From Armatimonadetes bacterium UBA5352 (GTDB lineage Bacteria > Armatimonadota > Zipacnadia > Zipacnadales > UBA5352): a DNA stretch of 7,509 nucleotides. Of the stretch, positions 5,852 to 7,509 are shown piece after piece (positions within the stretch are counted from its first letter, which is position 1; each line of letters starts with the position of its first letter). Where the stretch lies: contig DHPY01000089.1 of NCBI GenBank assembly GCA_002411015.1, positions 1 through 7,509 of the forward strand, written 5' to 3'. Made by a program: the position numbers and the translations under genes. A model generated the notes under the pieces. It saw nothing but the letters and a program-made list of their open reading frames with translations, was not told where the DNA came from and ran no database searches.

Positions 5852-5866
5852 GGCCTGTGCTATCTT
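5838..5866 (+). promoter_or_regulatory. Extended -10 promoter of the Wzy-like gene
   Basis: TTGACC (5838-5843) and TATCTT (5861-5866) are separated by 17 bp, and TG at 5858-5859 gives an extended -10. The start of transcription should be near 5873. The Shine-Dalgarno GGAG (5899-5902) and GTG 5910 follow, so the leader is about 37 nt. Confidence 0.75.
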
Positions 5867-5909
5867 CCGTGACGTCGGTTTCGTGGCAGTGCGCGTGTGG
5901 AGCGATGGT

Positions 5910-7509
5910 GTGAGGCTGAACAAGGCAAACGTAGGCTACGTGAACAAGGTTGTTGCGGCGGTCCTGCTCGGTGTGGGGGTCGCCAGTGCGGCCTCACTCG
6001 TGGCCGTTGGCCAGTCCGGCGGCTTCGCGACCGTGCTCTTCGTCAGCGTCGGGGCCATCGGCACCGCCGCCGCGCTCACATCGCTTGAGCTTGGGCTGAT
6101 GGCGCTGATCTTCGTCGCCGCCACGGACGGCTTCCTGAAGGGCATCAGCCCGGGCTGGCACACGCAGCTCCTGAAGGACTACCTGCTCGCACTCTGCCTG
6201 CTGCGCTGGGCATGGCTGAGCGTCCTCGGCAACCGGCGCCGGTCCGTGAGCCACTCGCTGGCCCTCCCGATCATCTTCTTCGCGGGATGGGTCACCGTCG
6301 AGCTCTTCAACGCCCGTGCCGGGAGCTTCGTTGTCGGACTTGCCGGCCTGCGCATGTGGACTATCTGGCTTCCGGTCTTCTTCCTCACCTACGACACCAT
6401 CCACTCGCGAACACAGGTCAACCGCATCGTGCTCTTCCTGGTATTCCTCTTCGTCCCGATGTCCATCTACGGTATCGTGCAGTACTACATCGGGCTCGAC
6501 CATCTCTTCCGCCTCGGACCGGGCTTCGATGTGTACCGCCTGGAGTACTACCACGGTTCGCAGCAGTTTGAGTGGCGGCCACCCTCCACCACAGTGCAGC
6601 CTCACAACTTCGCGGCCGGTCTCGCCACCGTCGGTCTCACGGCTATCGGAGCCGCCTTCTACTTCGGCCGCCACCGAGCCCTGCAGGCAGTCATCATCGC
6701 CTCAGTCCCGCTGATGGCAGCGGCGCTGATGATCACCGCCGTACGCACCGCCGCAGGCTCAGCAGTGATCGGCATCATTGCGCTGCTGCTGATCATCAGG
6801 CGCGTCGATCTGGCGGTGGTGGCGATCGTCCTCGCCGCGATCGCCGTCCCGCATGTGACCGCTTTGACCGGCGGCGAGGCCAACCTACGCCTCCTGTCCA
6901 TCGTTGAGGACATCGAGTACACGCGCTTCCGTGTCCTCAATCCGCTCAGATACGCGGCCGGGTACGCGCTCGAGCACCCGCTCGGCTCCGGGATCGCCAG
7001 CGGCTGGGGCACCGGCCGCCTCACCGACCTTCAGTTCGAGTCGCTCCGGCCCGAGGAGCGCAGCATAGCGGTGGAGAACGAGTACGGTCGTACGCTGAGC
7101 GAACTGGGGATACCCGGCTTCGTGCTCTTCATGTGGATGCTCTTCGCCGTCACGCGTTCGAACCTTCGCGCCTATCGCAACGCCACACAGCGGCGAGATC
7201 GCTGGCTCCTCGCCGGGATCTTCGCCTCCTGCTTCGGCATGCTTGCCCGGCTGATGACCGGTCCGGCGCTGTACACCTGGCCGGAGGCGCCCATGTTCTG
7301 GATCCTCGTCGCCATCGCGGCACGCCTTCCGGAGATTGAGGTCGATGAGGAGATGCGGGCGCTCGCACCGAAGCCCGAGTCGCGGGCAATCGCGCTCGGC
7401 AACACTGAACTGCCGTGGCAGAGGGCGGAGCGTGAGGCAGCCGCGTGCGCCGCAGGTGGATCGTCCAGGGCAAGGAGGCGGGCTAGATGGTTATGTTCAG
7501 AAAGCCCGC
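5910..7509 (+). CDS. O-antigen ligase/polymerase-like (Wzy_C) polytopic membrane protein, runs off the window
   Basis: This frame is open from a GTG at 5910 to the right edge (533 codons). GGAG at 5899-5902 is spaced 7 nt; a later GTG at 5940 lacks a good site. About 11-12 hydrophobic segments are visible, in blocks near 12-72, 88-105, 118-160, 170-195, 233-317 and 399-472. One long extracytoplasmic loop spans about 318-398. Family-like signatures are GLRMWTIWLPVFF (146-158), RTAAGSAVIGIIALLLIIRR (279-298), RYAAGYALEHPLGSGIASGWG (347-367) and NEYGRTLSELGIPGFVLF (390-407). These are typical of O-antigen ligase/polymerase proteins that join polysaccharide units at the outer face of the membrane. 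Substrate cannot be told. Past about 7440 the composition turns Ala/Gly/Arg-rich and another frame looks coding to a TAG at 7484-7486, so the native protein may be about 525 residues. Confidence 0.85.
   Translation, partial: MRLNKANVGYVNKVVAAVLLGVGVASAASLVAVGQSGGFATVLFVSVGAIGTAAALTSLELGLMALIFVAATDGFLKGISPGWHTQLLKDYLLALCLLRWAWLSVLGNRRRSVSHSLALPIIFFAGWVTVELFNARAGSFVVGLAGLRMWTIWLPVFFLTYDTIHSRTQVNRIVLFLVFLFVPMSIYGIVQYYIGLDHLFRLGPGFDVYRLEYYHGSQQFEWRPPSTTVQPHNFAAGLATVGLTAIGAAFYFGRHRALQAVIIASVPLMAAALMITAVRTAAGSAVIGIIALLLIIRRVDLAVVAIVLAAIAVPHVTALTGGEANLRLLSIVEDIEYTRFRVLNPLRYAAGYALEHPLGSGIASGWGTGRLTDLQFESLRPEERSIAVENEYGRTLSELGIPGFVLFMWMLFAVTRSNLRAYRNATQRRDRWLLAGIFASCFGMLARLMTGPALYTWPEAPMFWILVAIAARLPEIEVDEEMRALAPKPESRAIALGNTELPWQRAEREAAACAAGGSSRARRRARWLCSESP
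7487..7509 (+). CDS. Start of a following gene (partial)
   Basis: AGGAGG at 7473-7478 is followed after 8 nt by ATG 7487, encoding MVMFRKP before the window ends. The ATG directly follows a TAG (7484-7486) that would end the Wzy-like gene if that gene's frame shifts near 7440. This is the strongest Shine-Dalgarno on the right side. Product unknown; position suggests the same transcription unit as the polymerase-like gene. Confidence 0.5.

Noticed and set aside
5994..6674. Minus-strand open frame of 226 codons opposite the Wzy-like gene
   Set aside because: It is highly charged, Glu/Asp/Val-rich and antisense to hydrophobic codons, as expected for a mirror of a membrane protein. No start signal.
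1..7509. CRISPR array, tRNA, rRNA, insertion sequence, toxin-antitoxin or defence system
   Set aside because: None of the required signatures were seen: no spaced direct repeats, tRNA cloverleaf, transposase or paired toxin/antitoxin motifs. The Xer gene is in a housekeeping context rather than on an integrative element.

Overview
The window comes from a GC-rich bacterium that I cannot place with confidence. It appears to be mostly housekeeping sequence. No rRNA, tRNA, CRISPR array or insertion sequence is visible. The best clue to lineage is the minus-strand order trmFO-like, xerC, hslV, hslU. This matches the core of the Firmicutes topA-trmFO-xerC(codV)-hslV(clpQ)-hslU(clpY)-codY cluster, which also occurs in other phyla such as Armatimonadota-type genomes. 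Here topA is not upstream and codY is not downstream.

Layout. Positions 1-129 form a 54-bp foldback inverted repeat. It overlaps a plus-strand fragment (to 306) that looks like the C-terminus of a TauE/SafE-type permease. A 9-bp tandem repeat (315-359) fills the space between that gene and the convergent hslU. From 5290 down to 364 runs a minus-strand operon of six genes: a 40-residue zinc ribbon, an 84-residue single-span membrane protein, a TrmFO homologue, a Xer recombinase, HslV protease and HslU unfoldase. A good sigma70-type promoter (5323-5351) sits at its head. xerC and hslV overlap by ATGA. The hslV-hslU gap holds two mutually exclusive hairpins and a third hairpin next to the hslU ribosome binding site.

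On the other side of the divergent intergenic region are a CoA-binding Rossmann protein (5458-5820) and a large polytopic membrane protein of the O-antigen ligase/polymerase (Wzy_C) type. The latter starts with GTG at 5910 and runs off the right end. It has its own extended -10 promoter, whose -35 box lies inside a perfect TTGAC-N4-GTCAA dyad resembling a CRP/FNR-family operator. Near 7433-7442 the coding signal appears to change frame. A strong Shine-Dalgarno and ATG for a following gene are at 7473-7489, so the right end may begin a surface-polysaccharide locus.

The most interesting item is the TrmFO homologue. It is plainly of that fold but appears to lack both functionally essential cysteines and the conserved motifs around them, so it may not be a working tRNA U54 methyltransferase. 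Other points worth following are the tiny zinc-ribbon/membrane pair in the place usually held by topA, the competing hairpins between hslV and hslU, the FNR-like dyad, and two probable sequence-quality problems (left foldback, right frameshift). I see no convincing undescribed multi-gene system.
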